From the NCBI GenBank assembly GCA_905331475.1, contig CAJNYU010002807.1, positions 186,001-250,000 on the forward strand: 64,000 nt of DNA, read 5' to 3'. The DNA comes from Rotaria socialis (Eukaryota > Rotifera > Eurotatoria > Philodinida > Philodinidae). Positions 9,971-23,231 of the stretch are shown in pieces. The notes beneath the pieces are model-generated. The model made no database searches and had not been told where the DNA came from. It saw only the letters and a program-made list of their open reading frames with translations. Position 1 is the first letter of the stretch. Every line of letters begins with the position of its first letter. The position numbers and the translations under genes are program-made.

Positions 9971-12900
9971 CAACATTCAAGAAATCCTATACATATTCAC
10001 TGAAAACGTCAGAATACATAGGTTCCAAATAATCTCTAGAAGCCGTATGTCACAAAGACTCGGAAATCCCACTTGACCTTTCGCGATAAATCAAACAGAA
10101 ACATCGTTTTCCCTTACAACCGAGTTAAACTTTGAAGTCGCTCTATATTGAACATATTCTTATATCGAATTCCTGTTGAACCCTACTGAATAAATCCACT
10201 AAAATAAGAAAAAATCTTTAAACGTATTTCTATGATCGGAAAGATGAAATTTCGTAACAAACATCAAAGAAATTTTAGTGATTCTTCTAATTTTTATCAC
10301 CAATTTCCATGCGTGCTATTACTGGTGTTGCCCTGTATCAGATTTTTTCTATTTTCTATTTTTATCATGATCTTCACTGAAAGTAACAACCAATGATTTT
10401 TGAAGATTTCCATTTAACCAATTTTCCTGTCTGTCTTGCATAAATACTCATCATTTAAAGATTTATTATTCTCGATACTATATGATTAATCGTAAATCAC
10501 ACCATAAACACTTATTGTTATTGATGCCAAATATCATTGTCGCAAATTATTAGCGCTTTTCGATGAATTTTATACGGAAAACATTCATTTTAACAGGATT
10601 TGTTTGGTGATTTTTTTTGTATCTTTTTAGATTCCTCATGGTCCGGACTGCAGGATAGAGCATAAATCACCAAATGCGGATTTCTTCGTGCTCTAGATCT
10701 AGTGCTGCTATCCACGATTCTCTACGATGCTTCCTTCACAAAGTGATGTTAGCATGATTTCTTTGATGCTTCTTGTTTTTTTCATATTTCTCATGATTTG
10801 TGCAATTTCTTGCACGGAAAATCGTAGGGACTTAGCTTTAGGTGCTCTCGGTAGATTTAGGGTATAGACAATGCTCCGAAAAGATCTGTGGAAAATATGA
10901 TTTCTGTGATTTTCGGTGTGATTTTGAGTAAGGTTTTTGGCTGCTTGCATTTTCAGTGTGATTTCTATAGAAATGTAGTAGAATTAATGTCTCTAGTGTG
11001 CTCACTGTCGATCGAAGGGGTTTATGAATGTATTTTTCTTTTTGTTCAGAATTACGGTCGTAAACGGTCGTCTACGTTGCAGCGCTTGGTCGTTTCCTGT
11101 TTATGATACGGCCGTATCTAGTCGTCGCAATGCTCGACCCGTGTGCTTGTGGAGTGCTTCTTATTCACAACTATTTCTGTTCATTTAATAAATAGTTGGA
11201 TCTTCATCTAATATTCAATACTATTTTATTTTTATTGCTGTCATTCTGTTCTGTCATAACCAATAGTGTGGCACCTGGCATTTTTATTAGTTGCGTCTCT
11301 GATCCTCATCAAGCCGTTACAGGGGGTGTAGCGTTCATCAGCTTTAATCTTTAAATTTAAAACTAAAACAAGCATATCGTAAAGTTTAACTTTCTAAAAT
11401 GTCAAAATTTCAAGTATATTTTCAGAAAAAAGTTTTTAGAAAATCTTTCTTTTGTTAAAATTATTTTATAATGAAAGTCAAATAGTTCTGAACAAAAAAA
11501 TTCCTTTCATGAAAAAATCTATTTGAACATTTACTCTTTGGACTACAAATTTTAATCATGGTTCTTTCAACTTGAAAGTAAAGTTATGCTAGCGTTCTTA
11601 ACAAATACGTAGTTTATTAATCAAAAACAGATCTAGAACAAAATGTATTCTTTAACATGTAATCAAATTTTCTAGTTGAATCTGGGGATCGCTCTAAAGA
11701 CACGACATACTTCTGTCCTTTTTTGGTATGCAAGTAGTACATGTTAGATGTTCTTTCAACTATCCGATAAAGAGTTTTTAACAATTAATTTATAATGGAC
11801 TCCGATTCCTAGCGATTCGTTAGTAGTGTGCAACTCCGGATGGAATAAGGAATGAATTCATTAAAGTATTTATATTGTTTTTTATATTCGACAACTTCAT
11901 CATCAATAACATCGGCTTTGTTTTTGTTCAATTATATGCATAAAAAATTTCTCGTGCTCTGGCCCAATGAGCAAAAATATTTTTAATCTGGAGCCAAATC
12001 CGGTCGAAAATAAACTTCAGGCCCAGACCCGACGGCTCTACATGGGAACATATAGAACAGGAATATATATTTTATATACAGTACGAAAAAACAGTTCTTC
12101 TGTAGATGACACTGTTCTACATTGATCTATTTATTGATGAATATAAATTAACACGTTGATGATCGACAAATTTTCTTAGTACTTTGAATTATACAAGACC
12201 TATGTATGAACCAGAAAACGCCAGTCGATGTGATGATTACTTGCATATATGCAATGCAACTAGACCACACATGACATGACGAATACATCTGCTATAAGTT
12301 TTGCTTTGTAATACAATGTAGTTAGGTTATCCTACGAACAAGCTTGAAAGAATTATTTGACTATGGAAAAATTACAAATTTAACTTAAGAATAAATGAAA
12401 AAAATTCTATCCAAAGTAAATTTGAATAAATACGTATTCTACATTCTACATTCACAATATGTTGCATGTGCTGCTCTCTAGATATTTTTCATTTATGTAG
12501 AATTTGACACGAGGTATTAATAAATGAACGTTACTAGTAAATACATGACAGTGATGTTTCTGTTGTAGCTTTGATCAATACAACAAATTAAAAATTTTGT
12601 ACTTTTCCGAATGGTCAAAATATGTCATGTAGATGTCACTGGTTGAATATGCATCTTTATAATCTTTATAGTTAGAAAGACACATCTCTAATTGATATGA
12701 CTGTCTAATGATTGTCCTTGTTGCTTGCTGTTGTTCTGTTTCTCAAACATCGGTCAATTGTAAGTTGACTGTTGTAGAAATATTTTATGGATGTCAATTA
12801 ATTTCTTGTTAGTTTTTCTATTAAACTTTTATGTCTGAGAAATAATAACATCGAGTTTTTTTTTAGATAATTTAAACATGATAAAATTGCAGGATTAGGA

Positions 12901-13710
12901 ATGTTCAATGATTTTCTGTATGATCATCATTGATTGGTTACGTTGATTGTTTAACGTAGTCACTGCATGAATAATCATTAGTATTTTTTTTTCTTTTTCG
13001 TTCACTTGGACGATAACTCTAATGCATCATTTATTTCTAATATTAGATTTAGAATTATAATTAATATGAGTAAGTGACGCAAAAAATTAATCAACTAAGC
13101 ATAATTGGATTGTTTTCAGAAAAAAACTTAAGAAATTGAATTACTTACATTAGATTATATCAATAGTTAAGAAGTATTGATCGTTCAATCAGAGTGAGAC
13201 TTTCATTTCTAGGAAATTCTTCATAACCATTACTGAAAATTATATAATATTTATTTATCATTCTAGATTTTCTGAATTATATTCTATTGTAAGAGATAAT
13301 ATTCGTAAGACAAAAATTGATCATCAAAATCGGAAATTTTTCAGATACTTATTTTTTAAATTTGAAATCATACTAATGTTTATCATTCGAATAGTTTTGA
13401 TTCGATTTGACTAAATCTAAATCATATGGAATTCTTTCAATTAAATTTTGAATTAGTTTTTACAAAATATTTTCTATTGTGAAATGGTATTCGATATCAA
13501 TAAGAATTAATCAAAGTGAATAATTTTAGAGTATTTTGCTAAGGTTTATGCATAGTATGATAACTGCTTATTAATGATTTATTGTCATTTAAAAGCCGAA
13601 GTAATCCTTAATAAAATCCATGTATTTGTATATAAATTCATTTTTTAATTAAAGATTGGTGATAATCGATTCAATCGAATCGAGTGACAATAACAACCGA
13701 TTGATTGCCA
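9971..13710. other. Long intergenic stretch with repeat relics
   Basis: No gene supported. A short CG-rich tract at about 11046-11145, containing ACGGTCGTAAACGGTCG and TACGGCCGTA, is a third relic of the CG-rich foldback family. About 12095-12240 repeats the sequence seen near 6210-6290. The remainder is AT-rich with scattered stops. The last few hundred bases are the upstream region of the NTPDase gene; no promoter motif stands out. Confidence 0.5.
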
Positions 13711-16180
13711 ATGTCTAGAGCTGCTACTGCCACGACTTATTTTGAAGAAAACTCTCAAGAACAACATATTCGTCAAAGATTATCGAAAACATTTCAGAAA
13801 ACTATGATTCCATTGTTTCATCGTCGAAAATCTTCAGCAAATATGTTTTATTTGATGCGAAATTTACTATTTATACTAATTCTGATAACATTTGTATTAA
13901 TATTATATTCATCATTGTCTTTGTCGCCTTTACTTCGCTTTCTTGATCCATATTCTTATGTGTTAGTATTAGATGCTGGTTCTACTGGTACACGACTTCA
14001 TGTCTACAAATTTCGATCATCAACAGATGATGAGAATGGTGATACATTTGTTTTAAAAAGTGAAATATTTAAAGAACATAAACCCGGCTTATCATCATTT
14101 GCTGATGAAATTTATAAAGCTGAAGAACAAATAAATGATTTATTAAAAATAGCTGATCAAGAAGTTAGTCGATTTAAACATCGAAGTACACCATTAGTTT
14201 TACGTGCTACAGCTGGTCTAAGATTATTAAATGAAACAAAACAAAAACTTTTATTAGATAGTGTTGGAATTACTTTTAACAAATATGGATTTTATCGGCC
14301 AAAAATGGATATTGCTGTTATGAATGAAACAGAAGAAGGCATTGATGCTTGGCTCACGCTGGTTTATCTTAAAGGTATTTATTTTTTGAAAAAATAGACA
14401 ACGAAATTAATTCGTAGTTAGAATTTATTTTGAATTTAAAATATAATAAATAACTTTCACATTGCACAATATATAATTTTTAATATTTATTATTCGAGAA
14501 AAAACTCCAGATCATATTCTAGAAGCTTTTTTCATTGAAATTCTCATCTAGATCTCTTAATTGGTCACAAAAAAAAATAAATTCTTTCATAAACAGTTTT
14601 AAAATGTTTCGAATTAACAAATGAACAGAAATACTTCAACAAAAAAATCATTGATAATTTTATAGTTTGAAAAATAAATTTGATTATTGATCATAATCTA
14701 TCCGTCAAAAGCAAATAATTTTTCTTTCTATTTTAATAAAATTTTTAATTGTTCAGAATAGTATTCAAAATATTAAACAAATAATTTGAATGAAATTTCT
14801 CTTGTTGAATTCAAAATATATTCAGGAAAATGTTCATTATTTTCTTAGTTTTTTTACTGATATAAAAATCCCAATTCTTTTACTTAAAAATGACTAATAA
14901 TAAAGTTCTTGTAATCAGTAAATATTTTCCTGTTTTTTCTTCTTCGGTGAACTTATCACTTGTAGTGATAAATTAAAAATTTCCTTAATGGAAATCTTTT
15001 TCTTTGTATTATCTCGTTAGAAAATTATGAAAACTATTCCAATTAATTGTAAACACATTGGTCGATATGAATTCATATTTCAAAGTAATTATTCGGCCTT
15101 TTTGCCTACTTTGCTAAGTATTTTCTATTTGTTTGATCTTTTTTTAAATTGAATGTAGCAAACACTTTGAAACATAACTTTTTATTTTAGGTGAACAATT
15201 TTATGGAAGCCGTATAGCTGCACTCGATTTAGGCGGTGGTTCAACTCAAATAACTTATAATCCATCATTATCGAATACAAGTTTAGCTGAAAAATTAAAT
15301 TTATTATTAAAAGCTCAGCAACCCATAGAGCCTGGAGAAGTAAATGCATTTCGTGATTTAAGGAATAAAGAGAAAAAGCAAATGCCTAGAATTGATGTTA
15401 ATCAAGCTGATTTTGAAGAAATAAAACCAGCTAAAATAGTTAAAATTGGCGATCAATCAAATAGTGAAAACAAACTAAGTGAAGAAGAAATCTTAATGAA
15501 ACATATGCATCAATTTCGAATGTTTCGCAGAGATATCAAACTTTATTCACGCTCATACTTAGGTTATGGTTTAATGATTGCTCGTCAAACAATATTTATC
15601 AATGAAACAAATGATAAACAATTAATTGAATCACATCAATTGAGAAGTCGATGTTTTCTGAATGATATTACAGGAAAATTTAAATTTCAAGAAATTGTTT
15701 GGACTGTTCAATCACATCAAAGTTTTTAATTGAGTTTTGTTGTGATAAAAGAACAAATTTTTTTTTCGATTTTCTTTAGATGTAAATTCTGATGAACGTT
15801 TTTATTCATGCATGGCATTAATTGATAGTTATGTTGGTTTAAATGTTCAGACAGCTGTTGGTCTTGATCAAATGTCAATATACGTATTTTCATATTTTTA
15901 TGATATTGCAAATGATGCTGGTCTTTTATCAACTGAAGATGATTCATCGTCAATAACAATGCTACCAATAAGAGTATTGAAACAAACAGCTAAAAATGTT
16001 TGCAGTAGTAAAACAACAACATCAAAAGAATATCCTTTCTTATGTTTTGATTTAACATATATTTATTCATTATTAACCAAAGGTTATGGCCTATCAGAAA
16101 ATACTCAAATTCATATTTGTAAAAAAATTCAACAATTTGAAGTTGCTTGGTCTCTTGGTTTAGCATTGAAATTGTTATAG
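13711..16180 (+). CDS. ENTPD: Ecto/Golgi NTPDase (apyrase, GDA1/CD39 family)
   Basis: Three exons (13711-14374, 15191-15721, 15780-16180) with consistent phases give 531 aa. The start is the ATG at 13711; the open frame extends upstream only to an in-frame TTG. A hydrophobic segment at about residues 51-73 is a probable type II signal anchor, so the catalytic part would be lumenal or extracellular. Apyrase conserved regions are visible in order: DAGSTGTRLHVY (88-99), RATAGLRLL (~165-173), EEGIDAWLTLVYL (~208-220) and ALDLGGGSTQ (232-241), then YLGYGL in exon 2. The family hydrolyses nucleoside di- and triphosphates. The RLHVYKF and SYLGYGL forms resemble ENTPD5/6 more than the CD39 group, though a signal anchor and an inserted charged stretch after ACR4 are present. 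A polyadenylation-like AATAAA lies near 16272. Confidence 0.92.
14375..15190 (+). other. Long intron (816 bp) of the NTPDase gene
   Basis: Bounded by AAAG|GTATTT and TTTTAG|GTGAAC. Contents are AT-rich with no coding or repeat structure recognised. Confidence 0.85.
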
Positions 16181-16410
16181 AACATTTCGTTTTATTCCCT
16201 CTTTATAATTATAACTTTTATTGTTATTCATCTCTTTTTTTGTGACAACGGCAAGAAGGCGTTTCTTTTTCAATAAATACCTTGTTTTGTTGTTGTTTTC
16301 TTATTAATATATTACAGATTGATAATTATTCTTATTTATATTTCATGAGAAAAGCATTATTTGGGAATATTATAGTATTGAATTTAAGAAGAAAACTACA
16401 AGTTGATCTA

Positions 16411-17147
16411 ATGTCAAATTCACAAAAAACAAATGAAAATAAACAAGAACTTAAAATCGACATAATTAGTGATAATATTTGTCGTGAGTGAAAAATGAAT
16501 AAAATTGAGAAAAACTTGAATGTTTTTATTTTCTTATAGCATGGTGCTACATAGGCAAACTTCGTTTAGAAAAAGCACTATCTCAAATCAATACATCTGT
16601 GATAAATATTTCTATAATATGGCATCCATTTGAGTTGGATCCTCATCTTCCACGTAATGGATCATTAATGAAATTGGATCGTTATAAACAAAAATTTGGT
16701 GAAGAATTTGTTAAATTAAGATTACCAGCTATGATTGAAACAGGTAAACAAGAAGGAATTCATTTTTCATTTGGAGGGAAAATAGGATCGACATTTGATT
16801 CTCATCGTCTTCTCTACTATGTTAAACAACAAGAAAATGGAGAAAAGAAACAAAATGATTTAATTAATGTTTTATTTCGTTATTATTTTGAACAAGAACA
16901 AGATTTGTCAGATCATCAAGTTTTAATTAACGCAGCTGAACAAATCGGATTAAAATCAAATGAAATCAAAGAATTTCTTCAATCTGATCAATATAAAAAA
17001 GAAGTTAGAGAAGAAATAAATCAAAATCAACGAGATGGTATATCTGGTGTACCTAATTTTCGTATTAATGATCGTATTGAACTTAGTGGAGCTCAAGAAC
17101 CCAAGGAATTTATTCAAGCTTTTAGAAAAGTTGGTCTTAATATTTAA
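16411..17147 (+). CDS. DsbA-family oxidoreductase (FrnE-like)
   Basis: Two exons, 16411-16483 and 16540-17147, give 226 aa. The junction rebuilds the active site: exon 1 ends in TGT C and exon 2 begins CA TGG TGC, giving C24-P-W-C27 within DNICPWCYIGK. The C-terminal GVPNF supplies the cis-proline of the thioredoxin fold, and the helical insertion lies between. Length matches the FrnE/HCCA-isomerase-like DsbA group (about 210-230 aa), which are cytosolic thiol-disulfide oxidoreductases. An in-frame ATG at 16345 could add 22 residues; I prefer 16411 because the family motif begins about 15 residues before CPWC. The gene lies head to tail after the NTPDase and converges on WARS1. The physiological substrate is unknown. 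Confidence 0.9.
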
Positions 17148-17321
17148 ATGAACCAAATGACTGAATATATTTATTTGAGATGTTGTTTATTTATTTTTCT
17201 CGAGATATTTAACAGCAAAAATGATTTTCTTAATATTTTCAAATCTTTTTTTGGTTTTTATGATTCAAATAACAATTTTATAAAATTGAGTTATTCCGTT
17301 TATGAGTAATGATAATATATT

Positions 17322-19027
17322 TTAATAACGAAAATTAAGTTGTCTTGGCGTCATAAATTGTCGTACGACATCGGATGTAACTTGTTTTCGTCGTTCTTGA
17401 TGTTGAGCAACTAATGTTTGTAAAACTTCAATTAAAATCTTTTTCAGTTCACCAGTTAATAATTTTCCAGATGAATAGTCCTTTATCAGTGAAAAATATA
17501 AATTGAAAAATTGAAAACTAAAATAAATATAAATTACTTGTCGAATCTCTTCAAGTCTTTGATCATCATCCATAAAAAATGTCAGATATTGAAATGATAC
17601 ATCAATATCACAATCACCACCTTTAGCTCGATGTTCTTCGATTGAATCCTTTCCTCCACTAAATGCATGTTTATTGATCTATTTATCAAAATTAAATTTT
17701 TTCATTTTTTCATTAAAAATGAATTTACTTTTGTTTTAATATCTTTTGGTGAATCCGTGAGAAAAATCGATGAATTTGGATCGGATGCTGACATTTTCGA
17801 TTTTGAACCTTGAAGTGCAGGAAAAAAAGTTGAATGAATTAGTGATGGTTTCGGAAAATTTAAGCGTGGTGCAACATCACGTGTCATTCGAAAATAGGGA
17901 TCCTTTGTTAATAAAAATAAAAATAAAAGTAATAATAATAATAATAATAATCAATACTTTCATCTTTAATTAACCTGATCAATAGCACATGGAATTAGAC
18001 AAGGTAATTCTTGTTTTAGTTTTTCACCAAAAATGAATGGAAATGATGAGCTAACACTAGGTGCAGCTTGAATAGCAGGAAACGCTATTTTCCCAATACA
18101 ATCACTTTCAGTAAAACCAAATATTCCTATTGAAATAAAAATACAGCCAAAAAATTATTTTATAGAACAATTTTATATATATTTTTGAGTTAACCTTTAA
18201 CTTGATTAAAAGTAACACTTTTTTGAATACGACAAATATTTCGATAGAAATTTGGACATTGACTATTTTCATTGATAAATCAAAATTCGGAAAATAACAA
18301 AAACAAGAACAAACTTACGCCATGAAATCAAAATCAGAAAAAATGAATGTTTTTGTTGGATCAAATCCACATGCAATGATATCTTTAGCATTCTCATATG
18401 CATATTTGTTTGCATCGTCAATTGTTATGTCTTTCCAGAGAAATTTTTCATCGTCTGTCATTTGAATAACTAATGGAACATCAAAAGCATCTTGTAACCA
18501 TCTTAAATTACAAATTTATGTTGTTTTTCATCTTTATTTTATGAGATTTGTTTCTTCTTTTTACTTTGTCATAATAAATGGAATAAGATGACCAAGATGC
18601 ATGGCTTCAGATGATGGTCCACGACCGGTATATAAGAAAAATGGTTTTTGCTGCTCATAAACTGTAAGAATTGATTCCAGATCCCTACAAAAAAAGAAAA
18701 TAACAGAATATTGTTTTTCTAAAATAATTATATTTTTCTTCCTTGACCTGTGTGAAAAAAAGATGCCTCGTCGAATAAAGTGATGAACCGGTTTTTTAAT
18801 GATCGATTCAATGCGTGTTATTAATTCAGGCGAAATTTTCGATGAACCAAATCGACCTTAAGAAATCATTAGAATATTGAATAAATCATATTCAAAAATA
18901 TCATACGGATAAGTTTATCATAGTCGATTCCAGTGTCTGATTCGGCGTTTACATCCCATGGAGTAACCTTATCTCCGGTTTCGTCGGACTTTCTTTCGAT
19001 TGTTTCTTCTAGTTTTGGCGAGGACAT
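17322..19027 (-). CDS. WARS1: Cytosolic tryptophanyl-tRNA synthetase
   Basis: Nine exons: 19027-18907, 18856-18748, 18684-18565, 18501-18319, 18262-18195, 18126-17975, 17902-17729, 17678-17538 and 17480-17322. The class I signatures are clear: the HIGH-type motif in [11 protein letters not shown] and KMSAS in place of KMSKS, followed by [10 protein letters not shown]. Other eukaryotic WARS1 hallmarks are [22 protein letters not shown] and [19 protein letters not shown]. It charges tRNA-Trp in the cytosol. The N-terminus is short (about 40 residues before the catalytic core), so the vertebrate WHEP appendix is absent. The sixth intron (near 17930-17950) contains a run of AAT triplets. Confidence 0.96.
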
Positions 19028-21378
19028 TCTAAAAAATATAATAACACGACATTGAATGTCGAGCTTATATATTCAATGAATTGCATCATAAAATATCCTT
19101 GTATGATGAAAATGTTAGGTTCTTACAAAAAGAAATACACTACTTATTCTATCAAATTTTCTATTGGTGCAATAATCGTCCGTTTAAATCAACATTGGGT
19201 TATGTGTGTGTGTGTGTGTTGCATCACAGTATGAATCTTAAGGAAAGAGTATTGATTTACTTATAAAACTTTAAAAAAACCTGATAGATATATATTTTAT
19301 ATTCCAGTTTAATACGATCGAATAGATAATTTATATTCATGTATAATTCATTTTCGATAGATAACACTAAAAGTCTGTAGAAATTTTATGAAAACCTAAG
19401 ATATGAACAGGCATATCGGATCTAGCTGTCTACTCTTGCATTTATTTCTTTGAAAATTGAGGAAGAAAAATAATTATCTACTAAATTATTCAAAGTATAT
19501 CGATAGTGATCTATTATGAGCTGGTATATTCAATTATGTTGATATGTTGAATCGCAATGAATGTTAGTCTCATACATCTCATAGATTCGATAAATGATCA
19601 AACTTGCCCGACTGATTTGAATATGTGATGTTTCATGTTCAAAAATTAAACTCGTTTCGATCCAATCAAGACGTGTCTATATGATGCTAAATTTATTGGT
19701 TATTTTAATGAAATTGAATAAAAGTTACAAGAAAAAATTTATTCGAATGTCGTTAGAAATAAAATGCATAAAAAAAATAAGCTCATCGGTGACAAGAATG
19801 CGTAAAAGTTGTCAAACAAATATTAAATAGATTGAACGGCTAACCATATTGTATAAACAATAGTATGAATCAATTGGACAACCACCGTACAGTTCAATAG
19901 ATTTGAAAAGTAGTAACGTTTTGTATCATTTTACCTTGTAATGAATTTATTTATAGTTGTAGAAAAAAAGAACATTCAATGACACAAAGTTTTCTTTTAA
20001 TATAGTTTTTCGATGAGCTAGTTTTCTTCCTTGTGAAAACATAAATAATTAACGAATCTTATTCGAATCCTACAGTTAGATTAATAACCATAAACTTACA
20101 AGACAATGGTAAATATTTCGACAGATAATCAGGTTCAAATTGTGCAATCTATTCTTTTACTATATTGGTATGATAATCGTTGGGTAACTGAGCTACCTAG
20201 TTTCTAAACTTTATCTAATATAGAATCTTGTGGTGACAAAAGAAGAGAGAATAACTAGTGATAAAACTACGGTAAATAAGTTAAAAAGAAACATATGAAT
20301 AATAGTTATTGACAAATCTTTAGTATATCAAACACAGTCGTGCAGTAAAATCTTCGACATTTGATTTTATACTACTCTTGTGAGGATTCTTCGAAGAATA
20401 CATTAAGTATCGATAATCTTAATAATCATCGATATTATAAAAAAATTCTTTCTAAATTAACATTTATCATGAAAAAACGAATTATATTGAAGAGACTTAA
20501 ATGGCTTTACAGGAAATATTTTCAAATAATATGTTGTATCATTCAATGTTTCAGGCGTACTCAATGTCTGTTTCGTATCAAAGTTGTTTTTATTAAGTTC
20601 AACGCTAGATAAGATGATTATTCACATATTAATGAAACAAAAACGTATAGGTATATGCATGTACAAATCTTTTTGGCAGATTTCTCAGTTTAGAGCTTTA
20701 TCACTTCTCTGTTTGTCATATACGTATGTCAAACTTGAAACTTAAATTCAATTGAAAATTGAAATTTTCTATTTTCAACTGAATTCAAGCTTCAAGTTTG
20801 ACACTACTGTTGCTTGTCAGATCTTGTAGTTTTTCGGTGTACTATGCGATAGCAATTTTTCTCTCGTTTAGATAAAGGAGAAAGCATTTATATTCAACTG
20901 AATACTTTATTCAGGTAGCCATATTTATTAAAAATACTATTAAGTGTAATTAAATAAGTTAAGAGTTCTAAATAGAAAGTATTAGTAAGAGTGAACGTTG
21001 TTGGGACGTGGAATCTTCTTGGATTAAAAACAGATACAGATTAGAACAATAAAAGGAGCTGTCTCTAAAGTCTCAAGATATGATGATTAAAATCGAGCTG
21101 ATTAAGATATAAGTAGTTCGAAATTAGTGAAACCTTTTGGGTGTTTTCTCATAATCAGATTGAAAAAGTGAGGCTGATTCTAGAAACTTTACTACTGATA
21201 TTTTCGAACGGATTTGTGTATCTAAAATTCCCAATTTATTCTCAATTAATTAATTATTACTTAAACTATATAAAAAAGCGAAGTTGTTCCATCACAATTC
21301 GATTATCTTATGGTAATCTCATTCAAATGGATCTGTAATTTTGATATAATTTGATTTGTCGTTGTGTCTATGTTACAG
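19028..21378. other. Intergenic region with a palindrome and a (TG)n run
   Basis: No gene seen. There is a short TG run at about 19205-19218. A long imperfect palindrome at about 20727-20803 has arms TGTCAAACTTGAA and TTCAAGTTTGACA, each extended by ATTCAATTGAAAAT-like sequence. Short open frames here have no recognisable protein and no splice support. Confidence 0.55.
20727..20803. repeat. 77-bp imperfect palindrome
   Basis: The arms TGTCAAACTTGAAACTTAAA and the matching inverted TTCAAGCTTCAAGTTTGACA flank a centre of ATTGAAATTTTC. This is a potential hairpin or a relic of a miniature foldback element; there is no coding around it. Confidence 0.55.
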
Positions 21379-23171
21379 TCAGATTGTTCGTTTGTTGAGT
21401 TTGATAAAAATGGCTTCGGGATGAATGACAGTCATTTCTGTCAAATGAAAATTTTCATCTATTTTATCTCCAGGTAAAATATTATATTCACTGAGAATAC
21501 GTGTCAAACATATTTTGAGTTCCATGATTGCAAAACGCATTCCAACACAATTTCTTGGACCATTCCCGAATGGCATCCATGATATTGGATGACGCTTTGT
21601 TAAATGCCTTTCAGGAATAAATTCATTTGGATCATCAGGACCCCAAAGATCAGGACTGAAATGAATGGTCATTATGTCCGCTTGTATGATACAACCTAAA
21701 TATAGAATAAAAATTGTTACATTCAATATTTTTTCCTAGTAGAATTTTCATCCAACCTTCTTCAATACGATGACCACATATAGTTGTCGTCTTGTTACAT
21801 TCTCGTGATGTTGCTTGTATTATAATAGGAAATACTCGAAGTACTTCACGAATAAACATGTCTATATAGGACATATTTGTAACCAGATCATAATTGTCTT
21901 CGTAATCTTTTTGACCGAGATGTGCATCGATTTCGGCCATCACTTTTTGTTGAATATCTTGTTTTTTCGCTAAAATATATGTACAATATGCTAATGCGGT
22001 CGATGTCGTTTCATAACCAGCGATCATGAAGATAAGAATATTGCCTGTAATTTCATCTGGATGCAAAATCTTTTGTTCTTTTTCTTCTTCTATATTTTCC
22101 TATGAGAATTGCAAGGAATAAATATTTGGATATTCGAGTTGAAATATTCAACAAACTAGTTTATCTTTTTCATCAGGCACTTCTGCGTCGATCATAAGCT
22201 GAAGTAAATCAATACGTTTCTTTTCCGAAGAATGTTGTTTTCGATAGTTAACAATTTCTTGAGCTCGATTAATAATCCAGAACGGAGCCAGCTCTTCCAT
22301 AAAACAATTCATAAATGGAAATATTCTTCCGAGTGTTCGAATCAGTTTTAGTTGATATATGGAAAATGTTATAAGAAATGGTTTGAGAAATGGCATCACA
22401 TTACTCAACTGAATAACAAACAATTTATCATAATTAAGTTCTACTACTTCAGCGGATTTTTTCAAGTAAATATTGTCAATTTCATTTTGCATATCGCTTT
22501 CAATCCCAAATCCTGAACGCCCTAGAAATAATAATCAAAGTTAGTAACAAAAAAAACCTTTTCGTTTCTTCCTGAAGTTCTTCGATGAAAACAACATTAT
22601 TGTCTTCTTCTTACTCACAGATAATATCTACTGTCATGCGTTTATACATATCATAAATATTGAATTCGTGATTATTTTCATTAATAGTAGCTAGTTTATT
22701 CATCAAAGTTTCAATACATTGATTTACAGCGGGTAACATAAGCTTCATTTTGCTAAGTGAAAAAGTTCGATTGACAACGCGTCGTTGACGTTTCCATGTA
22801 GCTCCTGCTGCTCCAAATAGATTTTCAGGTGTTCCAGGTCCCATACGTGCCAAAAATAAAACACGACGTGAATGAAATGATGAAAATTGCTTGATGAAAA
22901 CTTCCTGTAAAAATTCAACATCAGATACAACATACAGCGGACGTGTACCTTCGTACAATCCGTAGATCGAACCATATTTACGTGTCCATTCCTGCAACTG
23001 TTTCGAATACCGTTTTGTTGACCATAATGTTTTGAAATGACCAAAGAAAAAGCGGGGTGGTGGTCCTGGAATATTACGATGTATGAAATAATTATAACTA
23101 TTGTTAATTGTCCACAAATATAATACTATCAAACATACAAGACACGCACACAGACTAGCTGTAAGAATCAT
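21379..23171 (-). CDS. Cytochrome P450 (CYP3-clan type)
   Basis: Four exons (23171-22619, 22521-22157, 22099-21757, 21695-21379) with consistent phases give 525 aa. The start at 23171 directly precedes a hydrophobic anchor (about residues 1-25) and then the proline-rich hinge IPGPPPRFFFGH; an in-frame ATG at 23231 could add 20 residues. The diagnostic motifs are all present: WKRQRRVVNRTFS (C-helix), AGYETTSTALAY (I-helix oxygen-binding), EVLR in the K-helix ExxR, FIPERH (PERF region) and FGNGPRNCVG with heme-ligand Cys470. It should be an ER-bound heme monooxygenase using a P450 reductase. The motif style fits the CYP3 clan; the substrate cannot be told. Confidence 0.93.
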
Positions 23172-23231
23172 ACTTCTATACTTTGTAGAATAGAAAAATG
23201 AAAAAGAAAACACTTTTGATAAGAATATCAT

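Noticed and set aside
10708-11106. Two overlapping open frames of 72-80 codons on opposite strands
   Set aside because: No recognisable protein, no splice partners; likely chance frames in old repeat DNA.
13705-13710. Upstream TTG start for the NTPDase
   Set aside because: In a eukaryotic gene the in-frame ATG at 13711 is the better start; the two extra codons come from treating TTG as a start.
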